This document shows, in pieces, positions 8,914 to 17,896 of a stretch of 40,472 nucleotides of DNA. The DNA comes from an uncultured Spirochaetaceae bacterium (GTDB lineage: Bacteria > Spirochaetota > Spirochaetia > Sphaerochaetales > Sphaerochaetaceae): assembly GCA_944389105.1 (NCBI GenBank), contig CALXLD010000014.1:1-40472 (forward strand). The letters are read 5' to 3'. The translations under genes and the position numbers were made by a program. Position 1 is the stretch's first letter. Each line of letters opens with the position of its first letter. The notes below the pieces were generated by a model. It had not been told where the DNA came from. It did no database searches and saw only the letters and a list, made by a program, of their open reading frames with translations.

Positions 8914-9366
8914 ATGCAGCTTCTTACAGGAATGTATAATGCTAGGATCGACGATAAAGGACGTCTTTCCCTGCCAGCAAGACTAAGAAACGCACTCGCC
9001 GCTGAGCAGGTAGTGATTCTTCCGGGACTGGATGAAAATCACCTGATGATCATGAGACCTGAGTATTTTGAGAAGGATTTTTCCGAGCCTATTCTCTCAT
9101 CCCCAATGGCTATGCTCGATAAGAAAAAGCGTATCCTGATCAGAAAACTCATAGCTCCTGCCATCTATGTTGATATAGACAGCTCCGGAAGAATTAATAT
9201 TCCGCCGCAGATAAGGGAGAAGTACTCCCTTCCGAACAAATCGGAAGCACTCCTTGTCGGAGCGGGATATACGATTGAACTGTGGAATCCTACGGTATTC
9301 GAAAGTGCCGATGATGGAGAGACAATTTCAGAACTTGCTCAGAGCCTGTTTGAGGAGAAGGAGTGA
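8914..9366 (+). CDS. mraZ: Transcriptional regulator MraZ
   Basis: MraZ is a SpoVT/AbrB-fold DNA-binding protein that controls the division and cell wall cluster. The protein shows both duplicated signatures, 'DDKGRLSLPARLR' near the start and 'DSSGRINIPPQIR' near residue 90, at normal length (150 residues). I prefer ATG 8914 over GTG 8905 because 'MQLLTGMYNARID' matches the family start and GGGTGG lies at a suitable distance. The stop codon overlaps the rsmH start (TGATG). The box array immediately upstream supports autoregulation. Confidence 0.95.
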   Translation: MQLLTGMYNARIDDKGRLSLPARLRNALAAEQVVILPGLDENHLMIMRPEYFEKDFSEPILSSPMAMLDKKKRILIRKLIAPAIYVDIDSSGRINIPPQIREKYSLPNKSEALLVGAGYTIELWNPTVFESADDGETISELAQSLFEEKE

Positions 9367-10253
9367 TGGAGATCGTCCATTATCCTGTGATGCATAGGGA
9401 AGTCCTTGAGAATCTCCCGATCCCTGAGGGGGAATCTCTTCTTATAGATTGCACCACAGGAGAGGGCGGCCACACATCGCTCTTTCTGGAAAAATACCCT
9501 TTCCTGTCTGTAATCGGAATTGACAGGGATAAGGTGATACAGAAGAAGGCAACAGAGCGCCTTAGCGGTTTCGGAGGCCGCTTCCGCCCTGTAAATGCCT
9601 GGTTCGATGAGTACCTTAGGGAGGCGCCATCTGAATCGGCAGATGCCATTCTCTTCGATCTTGGGATTTCCATGTTTCATTACGTGGAGAGCGAGAGAGG
9701 GTTTTCGTTTCGGAGCGATGAACCCTTGGATATGCGCCTGAATCCCGAGGCTGGAATGAGCGCGGCAGATATCGTTAACGGGTATAGCGAGGAGAACCTT
9801 GCTGATATCATCTACAGATACGGTGAGGAAAGATACTCTAGACGAATTGCCAGAGCCATTGTTGAGAAGAGGAGCGTGGCAGCTATAGAAAGCTCCAGTG
9901 AGCTGGCTGATATCATACGAGGCTCAGTTCCAAGAGAGTACAGATATGGCAGGATTCATCCTGCAACACGTACTTTCCAGGCACTGAGGATTGAGGTCAA
10001 CAAGGAGCTGGATCGAATCACCCCTGCCCTTGAGGATGCAATAAGAGTCCTCAAGAAGGGAGGGAGGATTGGAGTTATTACCTTCCATTCGCTGGAGGAC
10101 AGGAAGGTAAAATGGTTCTTTAAGGATGAGGCTGGCCGTGAGGATGCGAGGATAAAGATCCTCACTAAAAAGCCTATAGTTCCTTCTTCGGAGGAGGAAG
10201 AGGAGAATCCACCATCGCGAAGCGCAAAGCTGAGGGTAGTGGAGAAGGTTTAG
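9366..10253 (+). CDS. rsmH: 16S rRNA m4C1402 methyltransferase RsmH
   Basis: RsmH (MraW) methylates N4 of C1402 in 16S rRNA using S-adenosylmethionine. The SAM-binding 'DCTTGEGGHT' segment is near residues 28-37, 'DAILFDLGIS' near 96-105, and the family hallmarks 'RGFSFRSDEPLDMR', 'ATRTFQALRIEVN' and 'VITFHSLEDRKVK' follow in order. Length (295) is normal. The ATG chosen overlaps the mraZ stop; a GTG one codon earlier is possible. Gene order mraZ-rsmH is the standard head of the dcw cluster. Confidence 0.96.
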   Translation: MEIVHYPVMHREVLENLPIPEGESLLIDCTTGEGGHTSLFLEKYPFLSVIGIDRDKVIQKKATERLSGFGGRFRPVNAWFDEYLREAPSESADAILFDLGISMFHYVESERGFSFRSDEPLDMRLNPEAGMSAADIVNGYSEENLADIIYRYGEERYSRRIARAIVEKRSVAAIESSSELADIIRGSVPREYRYGRIHPATRTFQALRIEVNKELDRITPALEDAIRVLKKGGRIGVITFHSLEDRKVKWFFKDEAGREDARIKILTKKPIVPSSEEEEENPPSRSAKLRVVEKV

Positions 10254-10281
10254 GGAGGAGCCGGGAATCCGGCAACGTGCT

Positions 10282-10548
10282 ATGAACGATTTTGAAGTAT
10301 CGAAGAATCTTACAAGGCCCATTAAGGGTGCGATTATCGTGATGCTCGTCCTTGCCTTCATCGTCGCTTTTATCCCGCTTTGGCAGCTAGGTGTTACAAG
10401 TGCGGGATCCGCGGCGATAGCAACAGCTGAAGCGAGGTCAGCTGATGCGGATAGAGAAGGCAGAGCTCTTAGAGCTGCTATTGCAGCTGGTGTTCCGGAT
10501 CCCGAAGAGGATTTCGTAATTAGTGCCGGAAACGGCTATCAAAGCTGA
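10282..10548 (+). CDS. FtsL-like small bitopic division protein
   Basis: The 88-residue protein has a short basic N-terminus, one membrane segment at about residues 14-36, and a short Ala-rich helical tail with a mostly alternating-charge pattern. Position directly after rsmH and before ftsW is where ftsL sits, and the topology fits, but FtsL sequences are too variable to recognise directly and no clear leucine zipper is present. No strong ribosome binding site is seen; the start ATG lies 28 nt after the rsmH stop. Function as a divisome scaffold is inferred from position. Confidence 0.55.
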   Translation: MNDFEVSKNLTRPIKGAIIVMLVLAFIVAFIPLWQLGVTSAGSAAIATAEARSADADREGRALRAAIAAGVPDPEEDFVISAGNGYQS

Positions 10549-10571
10549 AGACTCTTGGGTATAATTTTGTT

Positions 10572-11708
10572 ATGCCGAAGAGTGAAGCAAGAAGCTATGA
10601 TGATTTTTCATACAGTGTAGCAGAGAGGGAGAAAGGGAGTTCAGGATCTCTTTCTCCATTCACATATCTCTGTACTCTTCTGATTTTTTCCCTTCTGGGA
10701 CTGATAATCCTTTACTCTTCTTCTTATAAACAGGCAATTGACAGTTCATTGCCTCATTATTTCTTTTTCTTCAGGAATCTTATTGCTGGGATTTCCGGTC
10801 TTGCTGCCGGGATTATCCTCCGCTTTGTTCCATTGAAGGTTATCAAGAAAGGATATTTTCTGCTCCTTCCGCTATCCCTGGCTATCTTTGTGCTTTCATT
10901 CATACCAGGATTATCTTCGGACGGTTATCTGACGATCGGAGGAATAAATATCATATCTCCATCGCTTGCAGCTTTCATTACGATACCGTTTGTAGTTGCA
11001 GGTCTTGTGAAGGATGATGGCTCAGGAGTTATTCCAGCTCTCATATCATCATTTGTCTTGATGCTGCTTTCTCTCTTTTCGGGAGGATATGCATGGTATC
11101 TGATGATGATGCTTACATTGCTTATATCTCTGAGAGCAAAGGGCATCGGGTTTGTTAGGATAGGGGCTGTATTCCTAGCGCTTGTTGCTGTTCTCGTTGC
11201 AGCTGCAGTGCTTCTGCCCGGGAAGATACTTGAACCTGTATTCCTCTTCCTGTCTGGTAAGGATAGTGCTATCGCATCTGCAGAAAGCGCTATTGTCTCC
11301 GGAGGCATCGTAGGCGCAGGTCTTGGTAATGGGCTCTATAAACTTGGGGTTCTGGAAAATCCTCAGGGGATTCTCATTTTTGCCTCATACGTCGAAGAGC
11401 TTGGTTTCCTTGGGGTTCTTTTCCTTCTGTTCCTGCTTCTTCTTATTGCGATTATAGGTGCAAGGACTGTTTCAAGGGCAGAAAGGAGAGGGGACAGATC
11501 CTCTGCAGTCATTGTCATAGGTTTCACTCTTCTCATCGTCCTGAGATCGGCTGTTAACATCCTGTATGTATCGGGAACACTTCCGCTTTCAGGTGTTCTT
11601 CTTCCATTCTTCAGCTACAGCCCTTCAGATGAGTTCCTGTCCCTGATGACTGCGACAATGCTGTATAGGCTCATCTATATAATGGGGAGGGAAAATGAAA
11701 AAAAGTGA
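10572..11708 (+). CDS. ftsW: Divergent FtsW (SEDS family), catalytic Asp missing
   Basis: The 378-residue protein has about ten hydrophobic segments and the SEDS landmark 'GLGNGLYKLGVL' at residues 250-261, followed by 'EELGFLG'. SEDS proteins polymerise peptidoglycan glycan strands; FtsW does so at the septum. In the consensus (GLGNSxxKLxxLPEAHTDFIFA) the Asp of TDFIF is essential. The alignment here is gap-free and puts Ile267 at that Asp. The upstream motif around 'GGxxIQPSELAK' is also eroded ('GGINIISPSLAAF', about residues 122-134). So the protein is likely a structural divisome member rather than an active polymerase. It overlaps ftsQ by 14 bp. The start ATG has no visible Shine-Dalgarno. 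Confidence 0.8.
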   Translation: MPKSEARSYDDFSYSVAEREKGSSGSLSPFTYLCTLLIFSLLGLIILYSSSYKQAIDSSLPHYFFFFRNLIAGISGLAAGIILRFVPLKVIKKGYFLLLPLSLAIFVLSFIPGLSSDGYLTIGGINIISPSLAAFITIPFVVAGLVKDDGSGVIPALISSFVLMLLSLFSGGYAWYLMMMLTLLISLRAKGIGFVRIGAVFLALVAVLVAAAVLLPGKILEPVFLFLSGKDSAIASAESAIVSGGIVGAGLGNGLYKLGVLENPQGILIFASYVEELGFLGVLFLLFLLLLIAIIGARTVSRAERRGDRSSAVIVIGFTLLIVLRSAVNILYVSGTLPLSGVLLPFFSYSPSDEFLSLMTATMLYRLIYIMGRENEKK

Positions 11709-12405
11709 GGTTTTCCCTATTATTGCCGGATCTCTTCTATTTGCATCAGCTGTTGTGCTTGCAATGCTGAAATCCCTGCCTGTCATGAAGATTGATGATG
11801 TTAGGACGAATGGTTTTATCATGACCCCTTCGATTTTCCGTATTGCTGGTACGGAGATCGGACTTTGCTATCCTTCTGTTGACAGGCAATCCCTGAAGAA
11901 GGAACTTGCCTCCCTTCCTTATATTTCGGATTCTGAGATAACCTATGATAAAGGTTCTCTTTTACTTGCTCTTGAAGGAAGGGAAGGATCTATTATTGTT
12001 TCAGAGGATGAGGCTTCATTCTTCTCCGGAGGGGAGAATCTTCCTTTGTCCTTGGATGATGTATATTCACTTAGGAATCTTTACCCTGTTATCAGCATAG
12101 GAAACGTTGGAAAAGAGGAGGCTCTGAAATATCTTCAGGAGGTCATTCCTTCTATTGTATCCTCTCGCTTGATAACATGGATTGAATGTGTCAATAATAA
12201 CGAAGATGGGTCTATTAAACTCAGAATAGCTCTCCCGGAACTAAATGCGACTCTCATTCTTTCGGAACCTTTGGCTATTGGAAGACTGGAGGAGAGTATT
12301 GGTATGATAAAGGAGGAGAACCGGGCTAATCCCGGGCGGACAGTTTTCTTCTCTCCTTCTGTTTATGAGCTTTACTCTGACAGGCTCGTTAGGAACAAGA
12401 GGTGA
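11695..12405 (+). CDS. ftsQ: FtsQ/DivIB-like division protein
   Basis: The 236-residue protein has a short cytoplasmic start, one membrane segment (about residues 8-28) and an extracytoplasmic part starting with 'MKIDDVRTNGF', which resembles the POTRA domain start of FtsQ. Sequence similarity beyond this is weak, but its place between ftsW and ftsA is the conserved ftsQ position. FtsQ bridges early cytoplasmic and late periplasmic divisome proteins. It overlaps ftsW by 14 bp and its stop codon lies 2 nt before the ftsA start. Confidence 0.75.
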   Translation: MKKSEVFPIIAGSLLFASAVVLAMLKSLPVMKIDDVRTNGFIMTPSIFRIAGTEIGLCYPSVDRQSLKKELASLPYISDSEITYDKGSLLLALEGREGSIIVSEDEASFFSGGENLPLSLDDVYSLRNLYPVISIGNVGKEEALKYLQEVIPSIVSSRLITWIECVNNNEDGSIKLRIALPELNATLILSEPLAIGRLEESIGMIKEENRANPGRTVFFSPSVYELYSDRLVRNKR

Positions 12406-12407
12406 AT

Positions 12408-13640
12408 ATGGCGCAGGATAAGACCCTTGTAGGATTAGATATAGGTACCAGCTGGACCCGCTGTGTCATTGGTTCTGCCACACGTGATGGGCAACTCATG
12501 ATTGAATCGATATCTGAGCGTCCTAGCGAAGGCGTGAAAGCTGGTTCGATTGTCAATATTGAGCAGACGCTGAAAGTCATAAACTCTGTAGTCTCTGATG
12601 CTGAGCTTCAGGCAGGGACAGAGGTGAATTCCGTTATCCTCGGTGTCGGCGGTGACCATATACGGGGAATACAGTCAAGCGGTGTTGTCGGCATCCAGAG
12701 CCGTGATCAGGAGATAAAGAGGGAGGACATAAGGCGTTCAATCGATGTTGCACGTGCCCGCGATCTGCCTCAGGATACAGAGATACTTCATACACTGGTC
12801 CAGGACTTTCAGGTCGATTCCAGATCAGGAATAAAGGATCCTATAGATATGCTTGGGCATAGACTTGATACAAGGGTGCTCCTTGTAACAGGTTCTTCGT
12901 CCATCTGCCAGAACCTGAGAAAATGCGTTCAGAAGGCAGGACTCCAGGTTCAGCGTATGGTACTTCAGTCACTTGCTGACAGTGAGGTAGTCCTTGGCTC
13001 TGATGAAAAGGAGATGGGAGCTCTTGTCATTGATATAGGGGCTGGTATGACAAATGCCATAGCCTATGTTTCCGGGGCTCCTGTTTATACAGGCGCTATT
13101 TCCCTTGGCGGAGATAATGTTACCGGTGATATTGCCTATATGCTTCAGCTTCCGCGTTCTGCAGCTGAATCTATAAAGGTCTCAGATGGCTGCTGCCATA
13201 CTCCTTCTGTAAGGTCTGATGAAGTCATAGTTACTCCTGCAGTCGGAGGAAAGCCGGCAATAAGGCTTCCACGCAAGGAACTGGCAAAGCTTATTGAACC
13301 CAGAATGGCCGAAATATTCAGCATGCTCAGCGCAGAGCTTGAGAAGAATGACATAACAGGCACGTTTGGAGCTGGGGTTATTCTTGTCGGAGGCGGTGCA
13401 CTGCTTTCTGGTGCTACAGAGCTTGCTGCCGAGATTTTCCGTATGCCGGCTCGCATTGGTTTTCCAGAGGCTATAAACGGCCTTGACCGTCTGTATATTG
13501 ATCCAAGATATTCAACGCTTCTCGGTCTGCTTAAGATAGAAGCGAAAAAATATAGGGAAGCTTCTTCCATACCAGGAAGCGGCAAGGAAAAAAGCGGTGT
13601 CGGGGGGAGGCTGAAAAACCTCTTCGGCAAGCTTTTCTAA
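12408..13640 (+). CDS. ftsA: Cell division protein FtsA
   Basis: FtsA is the actin-like ATPase that anchors FtsZ to the membrane. The protein shows the actin-fold phosphate loop 'VGLDIGTSWTRCVIG' at residues 9-23, the second 'ALVIDIGAGMTNAIAY' motif near 204-219, and 'VILVGGGALLSGA' near 323-335. The C-terminal 'GVGGRLKNLFGKLF' is an amphipathic membrane-targeting helix. ATG 12408 is preferred over GTG 12402, since AAGAGG lies 6 nt upstream of it. It is followed by ftsZ after 12 nt. Confidence 0.95.
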   Translation: MAQDKTLVGLDIGTSWTRCVIGSATRDGQLMIESISERPSEGVKAGSIVNIEQTLKVINSVVSDAELQAGTEVNSVILGVGGDHIRGIQSSGVVGIQSRDQEIKREDIRRSIDVARARDLPQDTEILHTLVQDFQVDSRSGIKDPIDMLGHRLDTRVLLVTGSSSICQNLRKCVQKAGLQVQRMVLQSLADSEVVLGSDEKEMGALVIDIGAGMTNAIAYVSGAPVYTGAISLGGDNVTGDIAYMLQLPRSAAESIKVSDGCCHTPSVRSDEVIVTPAVGGKPAIRLPRKELAKLIEPRMAEIFSMLSAELEKNDITGTFGAGVILVGGGALLSGATELAAEIFRMPARIGFPEAINGLDRLYIDPRYSTLLGLLKIEAKKYREASSIPGSGKEKSGVGGRLKNLFGKLF

Positions 13641-13652
13641 GGGAGAGTGGAT

Positions 13653-14909
13653 ATGGATTTTGATATTTTCGACATTGAGGATGCAACAGCTGGCGGAGAG
13701 GCTGCTCCGACAATCATCAAAGTAGTTGGAGTTGGCGGAGGTGGCGGTAATGCAGTTAACAGAATGATTGCATCCGGGCTGAAGAAAGTCTCATTCGTTG
13801 CTCTCAATACGGATGTCCAGGCTCTCCAGCGTTCAAATGCACAGACAAGGATTGCCATAGGAAAGGAGCTTACAGGTGGTCTTGGTGCTGGCGGTGTTCC
13901 GGAGGTAGGAGAGAAAGCTGCGCTTGAGTCAAAGGAGGAGATCAAAGCGGAACTTGAGAATTCCGATATGGTCTTCATCACTGCAGGAATGGGAGGTGGA
14001 ACCGGAACAGGTGCTGCTGCTGTTGTTGCAGAGATTTCAAAATCCCTTGGTGCTCTTACCGTAGCAGTCGTGACAACTCCATTTGCTTTTGAAGGCAAGA
14101 AGAAGCTTATGCTGGCTCAGCAGGGAATCGAGAGGCTGAGAAAGCAGGTTGATACTCTTATATTGATTCCTAACCAGCACCTGCTGAAGGTCGTTGAGGC
14201 AAATACTCCAATCAAGCAGGCATTCCTCATTGCTGACAGCGCTTTGCTTCAGGCTGTTCAGGGTATTTCTGATCTTATTACCGAACCTGGTGAGATCAAC
14301 ATAGATTTTGCAGATGTGAAGACAATCATGAAGGGAAAGGGAGATGCTCTCATCGGGCTTGGATTCGGAGAAGGTGCTAACAGAGCCGTTGATGCTGCCA
14401 AGCTTGCAATTTCCAATCCTCTTCTTGAGAATGCTTCAATCGAAGGTGCGAAATCAGTCCTCGTTAACCTTGCTGGTGGGGATAATCTTACGCTTCAGGA
14501 ATATCAGGATGTTGTCGAGGTAATCACTGAAAGCTGCGCAGAAGATGCCCTTATTATCGCAGGTCAGAGCTATAACCAGGCCCTTGGTGACAGAATAAAG
14601 GTAACAGTCATCGCTACCGGTTTTGAGCATCAGGAGGTTTCGACTGCTTTTGATCCGGAGACAGATGTTTTCAAGAAACGTCTTGAAGCCGCAGAAAGGA
14701 AGAAGGAAGAACCGGCTGCTGAAAGCGCAGAGGAAGTTCCGCCGCAGCCGCAGCAGGCTCCGCCACAGCGCCAGCCAGCTGATCCCGCTACGATAACCGT
14801 GAACAGATGGCAGGATCTGCAGCAGCAGCTTGGAAAGAGAAATGCATCACAGAATGATTATTCGATTCCTGCTGTCCTGAGGTATTCGAGAAACGAGGAT
14901 GATAACTGA
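13653..14909 (+). CDS. ftsZ: Cell division protein FtsZ
   Basis: FtsZ is the tubulin-like GTPase that forms the division ring. The 418-residue protein has '[14 protein letters not shown]' near the start, the tubulin signature GGGTGTGAA near residues 112-120, the T7-loop region '[11 protein letters not shown]', a Gln/Pro-rich linker and a conserved C-terminal peptide 'YSIPAVLRY' that would bind FtsA. The ATG at 13653 has GGGAGA 6-7 nt upstream; a GTG two codons earlier is an alternative. All GTPase motifs look intact, so ring assembly is preserved even though late division enzymes look decayed. Confidence 0.98.
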   Translation: MDFDIFDIEDATAGGEAAPTIIKVVGVGGGGGNAVNRMIASGLKKVSFVALNTDVQALQRSNAQTRIAIGKELTGGLGAGGVPEVGEKAALESKEEIKAELENSDMVFITAGMGGGTGTGAAAVVAEISKSLGALTVAVVTTPFAFEGKKKLMLAQQGIERLRKQVDTLILIPNQHLLKVVEANTPIKQAFLIADSALLQAVQGISDLITEPGEINIDFADVKTIMKGKGDALIGLGFGEGANRAVDAAKLAISNPLLENASIEGAKSVLVNLAGGDNLTLQEYQDVVEVITESCAEDALIIAGQSYNQALGDRIKVTVIATGFEHQEVSTAFDPETDVFKKRLEAAERKKEEPAAESAEEVPPQPQQAPPQRQPADPATITVNRWQDLQQQLGKRNASQNDYSIPAVLRYSRNEDDN

Positions 14910-15825
14910 ACTTGATCCTCCGATGGCGGAGGAGCTTAAAGCATTCTCTCGATATATAATCTATCAGCGACGCCTCTCTGAAAAAACCAGAGAGGTCTAT
15001 TCTTCTGAAGCAGAAAGATATCTTAAATTCCTGGCTTTCAGAAAAAAGGATTTATATTCAACAGCTCCGTCAGATATAGAGGAATACCTCATTTTCAGAC
15101 GTGATGGCGGGGCTAGCGAAAGAACAGAAGGCAGGATTCTTTCGTCGCTCAGGGCTTTCTACCGGTTCCTTATATCAGAAGGAAACAGGGAAGATGATAA
15201 CCCTGCGAAGCTTGTCGAGAAACCCAAGGAAAGCATCCATTTGCCTCGCGTGATATCTGTTGAGGAAGTAGATGAACTTCTTTCATCTTTTCCTCAGGAT
15301 GACATCTTATCACTCCGTGACTATACATTGTTTGAGCTTATCTACTCATCTGGAATGAGAATTTCAGAAGCCGTTGCACTTGATGTATCTTCATATAGAA
15401 AAGATGACGGAACAATCTCTGTAATCGGTAAAAGGGATAAGGAGCGTCTTGTCTTCATTGGGGAGAGTGCACAAAGAGCCCTTGAAACATATATTGATAC
15501 AGTCCGGCCAAAACTTGCTGTAAATACCAGGGAGACAGCTCTGTTCCTCAATAGACGGGGTGGGCGTCTTACCCGGCAGGCTGCTCACAAACGTTTTCAT
15601 GAAGCTACAGAACGCCTTGGTCTTGACGCGACCATACATACGCTTAGGCATTCATTTGCTTCTCATATGATTGAACGTGGTGCAGATATCAGATCAGTAC
15701 AGGAGATGTTAGGACACAGTGATGTACGAACAACTCAGATATATACTCATTTAGATACTTCATCTCTTCTATCATTTTTCGATAAATTTTCACCCTTAAG
15801 TGATATTGAAGATACTGATGAATGA
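14899..15825 (+). CDS. Tyrosine recombinase XerC/XerD family (copy 1)
   Basis: The 308-residue protein has an N-terminal SAM-like core-binding domain ('[19 protein letters not shown]') and a C-terminal catalytic domain with the full R-K-HxxR-H-Y set: 'SGMRISEA', 'GKRDKER', '[15 protein letters not shown]', '[15 protein letters not shown]'. Xer recombinases resolve chromosome dimers at dif. The ATG used overlaps the end of ftsZ by 11 bp, with GAGG immediately before it; an internal ATG at 14923 is possible. A second family member lies at 17865, so the pair may be XerC and XerD; I cannot assign which is which. Confidence 0.92.
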   Translation: MITELDPPMAEELKAFSRYIIYQRRLSEKTREVYSSEAERYLKFLAFRKKDLYSTAPSDIEEYLIFRRDGGASERTEGRILSSLRAFYRFLISEGNREDDNPAKLVEKPKESIHLPRVISVEEVDELLSSFPQDDILSLRDYTLFELIYSSGMRISEAVALDVSSYRKDDGTISVIGKRDKERLVFIGESAQRALETYIDTVRPKLAVNTRETALFLNRRGGRLTRQAAHKRFHEATERLGLDATIHTLRHSFASHMIERGADIRSVQEMLGHSDVRTTQIYTHLDTSSLLSFFDKFSPLSDIEDTDE

Positions 15826-16452
15826 TATGATTTAAAATTTAAACAACATAGAAAATTATGATTTTCATATAATAATATAAAAATAATCATACAGTTTTAC
15901 CGTTGATACAGTAAAAAATAATTGAAAAATAAACTTTACAAAAAAGCAAATTATTCTTTCATTTATCACCCCGAATATTGTTAATATATCTATCAAGAAA
16001 ACTGTTAGAAATATCTACCGAACAACCCGCTTTTTATCCAGAATTATCCAAATCATTTTTATAGTAGTCTCTGTAAATGCTGTAATAATAACAAGCAAAG
16101 AGTCACTTGCACTAAAAACGTAAAAGCAGAGATTAGTCAGAGGGGATGTCGATTCTGATAGCATAGCAGTTTTGTGCTTATTTCCGATTAAGTTATCATT
16201 CTTTCTGATGAAGGATGTGAATGAAGTATAGGCTTCCATTGAAACAGTTTTTAAAATGAGTGAGAAGAATAGATGAAAGAAAATAGGAGAGGTATTTGCT
16301 GATACGGATGCAAATGTAAGAAAAATATTAGGTATATTCTTTCTAAAGCTGATCGTTTCGCATACAGAAAGCGCATATGATTATGCAGCAGAATGACTTT
16401 AGATAAAGATCATCAGGATTTTGCTGAAAAGAATACGCGGGTTTCTAGTATG

Positions 16453-16480
16453 GTTTTCTCTTTACTTTTAAAGAGAAAAC
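16453..16480. repeat. Perfect 12-bp inverted repeat
   Basis: GTTTTCTCTTTA and its exact reverse complement TAAAGAGAAAAC flank a 4-nt loop CTTT. No T run follows on + and it is therefore not a standard terminator. It lies inside a weak open frame in the AT-rich gap. Confidence 0.8.
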
Positions 16481-16644
16481 ATAGCTTCGGTCTTTTTGCA
16501 GTTTGGTACAGAAATCATATTTTTTACAGGTTAATTACATTGAATTATTTATTGAGAATTATCTTTTATAAGCTTAATTTAATTGTATTCGATATCAATT
16601 TCTATATAAACCAACTGTTTTCATTGTAATTTTATATGATTATC

Positions 16645-16668
16645 ATTTATTTATCTGATTAAATAAAT
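16645..16668. repeat. Perfect 9-bp AT-only inverted repeat
   Basis: ATTTATTTA and TAAATAAAT flank a 6-nt loop. Given the base composition of the region this could arise by chance. Confidence 0.6.
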
Positions 16669-17182
16669 ATCAAATCAATTTTAATTTATGTTAAATACTA
16701 GTAACACGATTACATCCGTCATTTTCTGGATTATTCATTTAATAGAACTTTCTTTATTCGATTTCTTTTATATAAAATCGCTTTTCTTCGACTGTGCGAT
16801 AGATTCTATTTATGCTTGTGAAAAGATCCTGCTGAATAAAGGCCAGTACTTGCAGGATACATCAGACATTCTGGATATGATTGTTTATTGAGTTCAATAA
16901 ATTGAATAGCAGTAATTCTATTTTATGATTAAATTTTTTTACAGATTCTGCTGATTTCTGTTTTTAAATTAACATATACAATATAGAATTAATATGTTTT
17001 ATGCTTGTTTATCACAATAAATATTCATTTATCGTATGGAAATTTATTTAAAAGAATTAAATTAATACAATTATTTCAATTTAGTTCTATTAAATTTATA
17101 TGAATATATATAATTTAAATTAGTTTTAATACTGAATATCACAGGTTATGTACTTTTTCCTGTATTGTTTTAGGGAGTTGAT

Positions 17183-17896
17183 ATGAAAATTGAGAGCTTT
17201 CTTTTTCTCTTCGATAGAAAAGATCGGGAGAGTATACAGAGAGAAATTGAGAATGGTGTCTCATTTGCTGTGATAGGAGGTGTTCCTGTGCTGTATATGG
17301 GAAATCTTCCGGAACAGAGTCTGGTTATGATTTCATCGTTCGGAACTTCGACATTGGCAGGGGCAAAAGAGCTTTATGTTTCTACGCTTGAAGCAGCAAT
17401 TGACCGTGTTGAGATAATTACTTACGGAGATAACTCCTGTCCATCATCAATTCTGCAAGGTATCGATGATGGCGGAGGACGGCTGCATTTTGTTTCAGCC
17501 GCAGGTATACGGAGAATATTGGAAAGAAGCATAGGCAAGGTAAGGAAAATTCTCCTGAGCGGGGGCAGTATAATCTCCTCATCTGCAATTGGCTATGATA
17601 GGACAAAGGCTGAGTATCTTGTCTCTTTCCTTTCTTCTTCTGTTCTATCTTACGTCGGAGCTAGGCATCTGCATGTATCGAACCCCCTTTTCCGAGCACT
17701 TGATGAAGGGAAGGATGTATCGATTCTTCGATCTTCTCTGCAGAGTAGGGCAGGCCGCCGTCTTGCATCAGAGGGCTGCCCCGTATCATCTTCGTTTTCA
17801 TCTTTCTCTGAATTTTCGGGCAATGTTGTTTATCATAGTGAAGAAGGGAGGTATAGTTTTCTTGATGAAAGATATGACAGCTTCCGCTTTGGCTGA
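17183..17896 (+). CDS. Divergent DprA/Smf-like protein
   Basis: The 237-residue protein is not recognisable from one clear motif but aligns by eye with DprA/Smf, the RecA-loading protein of natural transformation: 'GVPVLYMGNLP' resembles the 'PxVLYxxGxL' entry, and residues from about 134 follow the 'RNRIIAGLSxxVLVVEAxxxSGxLxTAxxALExGRDVFAVPG' pattern ('RTKAEYLVSFLSSSVLSYVG', then 'ALDEGKDVSILRSSL' and 'RLASEGCPVSSS'). The usual SGxAxGID signature is not intact, so the Rossmann core is probably altered. In Treponema, dprA lies just before topA-xer-hslVU-region genes, which supports the call; topA is not here. AGGGAG lies 5 nt before the ATG. It overlaps the next Xer gene by 32 bp. Confidence 0.45.
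   Translation: MKIESFLFLFDRKDRESIQREIENGVSFAVIGGVPVLYMGNLPEQSLVMISSFGTSTLAGAKELYVSTLEAAIDRVEIITYGDNSCPSSILQGIDDGGGRLHFVSAAGIRRILERSIGKVRKILLSGGSIISSSAIGYDRTKAEYLVSFLSSSVLSYVGARHLHVSNPLFRALDEGKDVSILRSSLQSRAGRRLASEGCPVSSSFSSFSEFSGNVVYHSEEGRYSFLDERYDSFRFG

Larger units (their letters stand above)
15826..17182. other. AT-rich gap without convincing genes
   Basis: About 1.36 kb is visibly far richer in A+T than its neighbours. Only short open frames occur (the longest, at 16393-16629 on + and 16015-16239 on -, encode about 75 residues each), with poor codon bias, no good ribosome binding sites and no recognised family. Two perfect hairpins are present, at 16453-16480 and 16645-16668. In treponemes this interval between ftsZ and the dprA/xer/hslVU block carries genes, so decayed genes or an old insertion are plausible. 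Confidence 0.6.
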
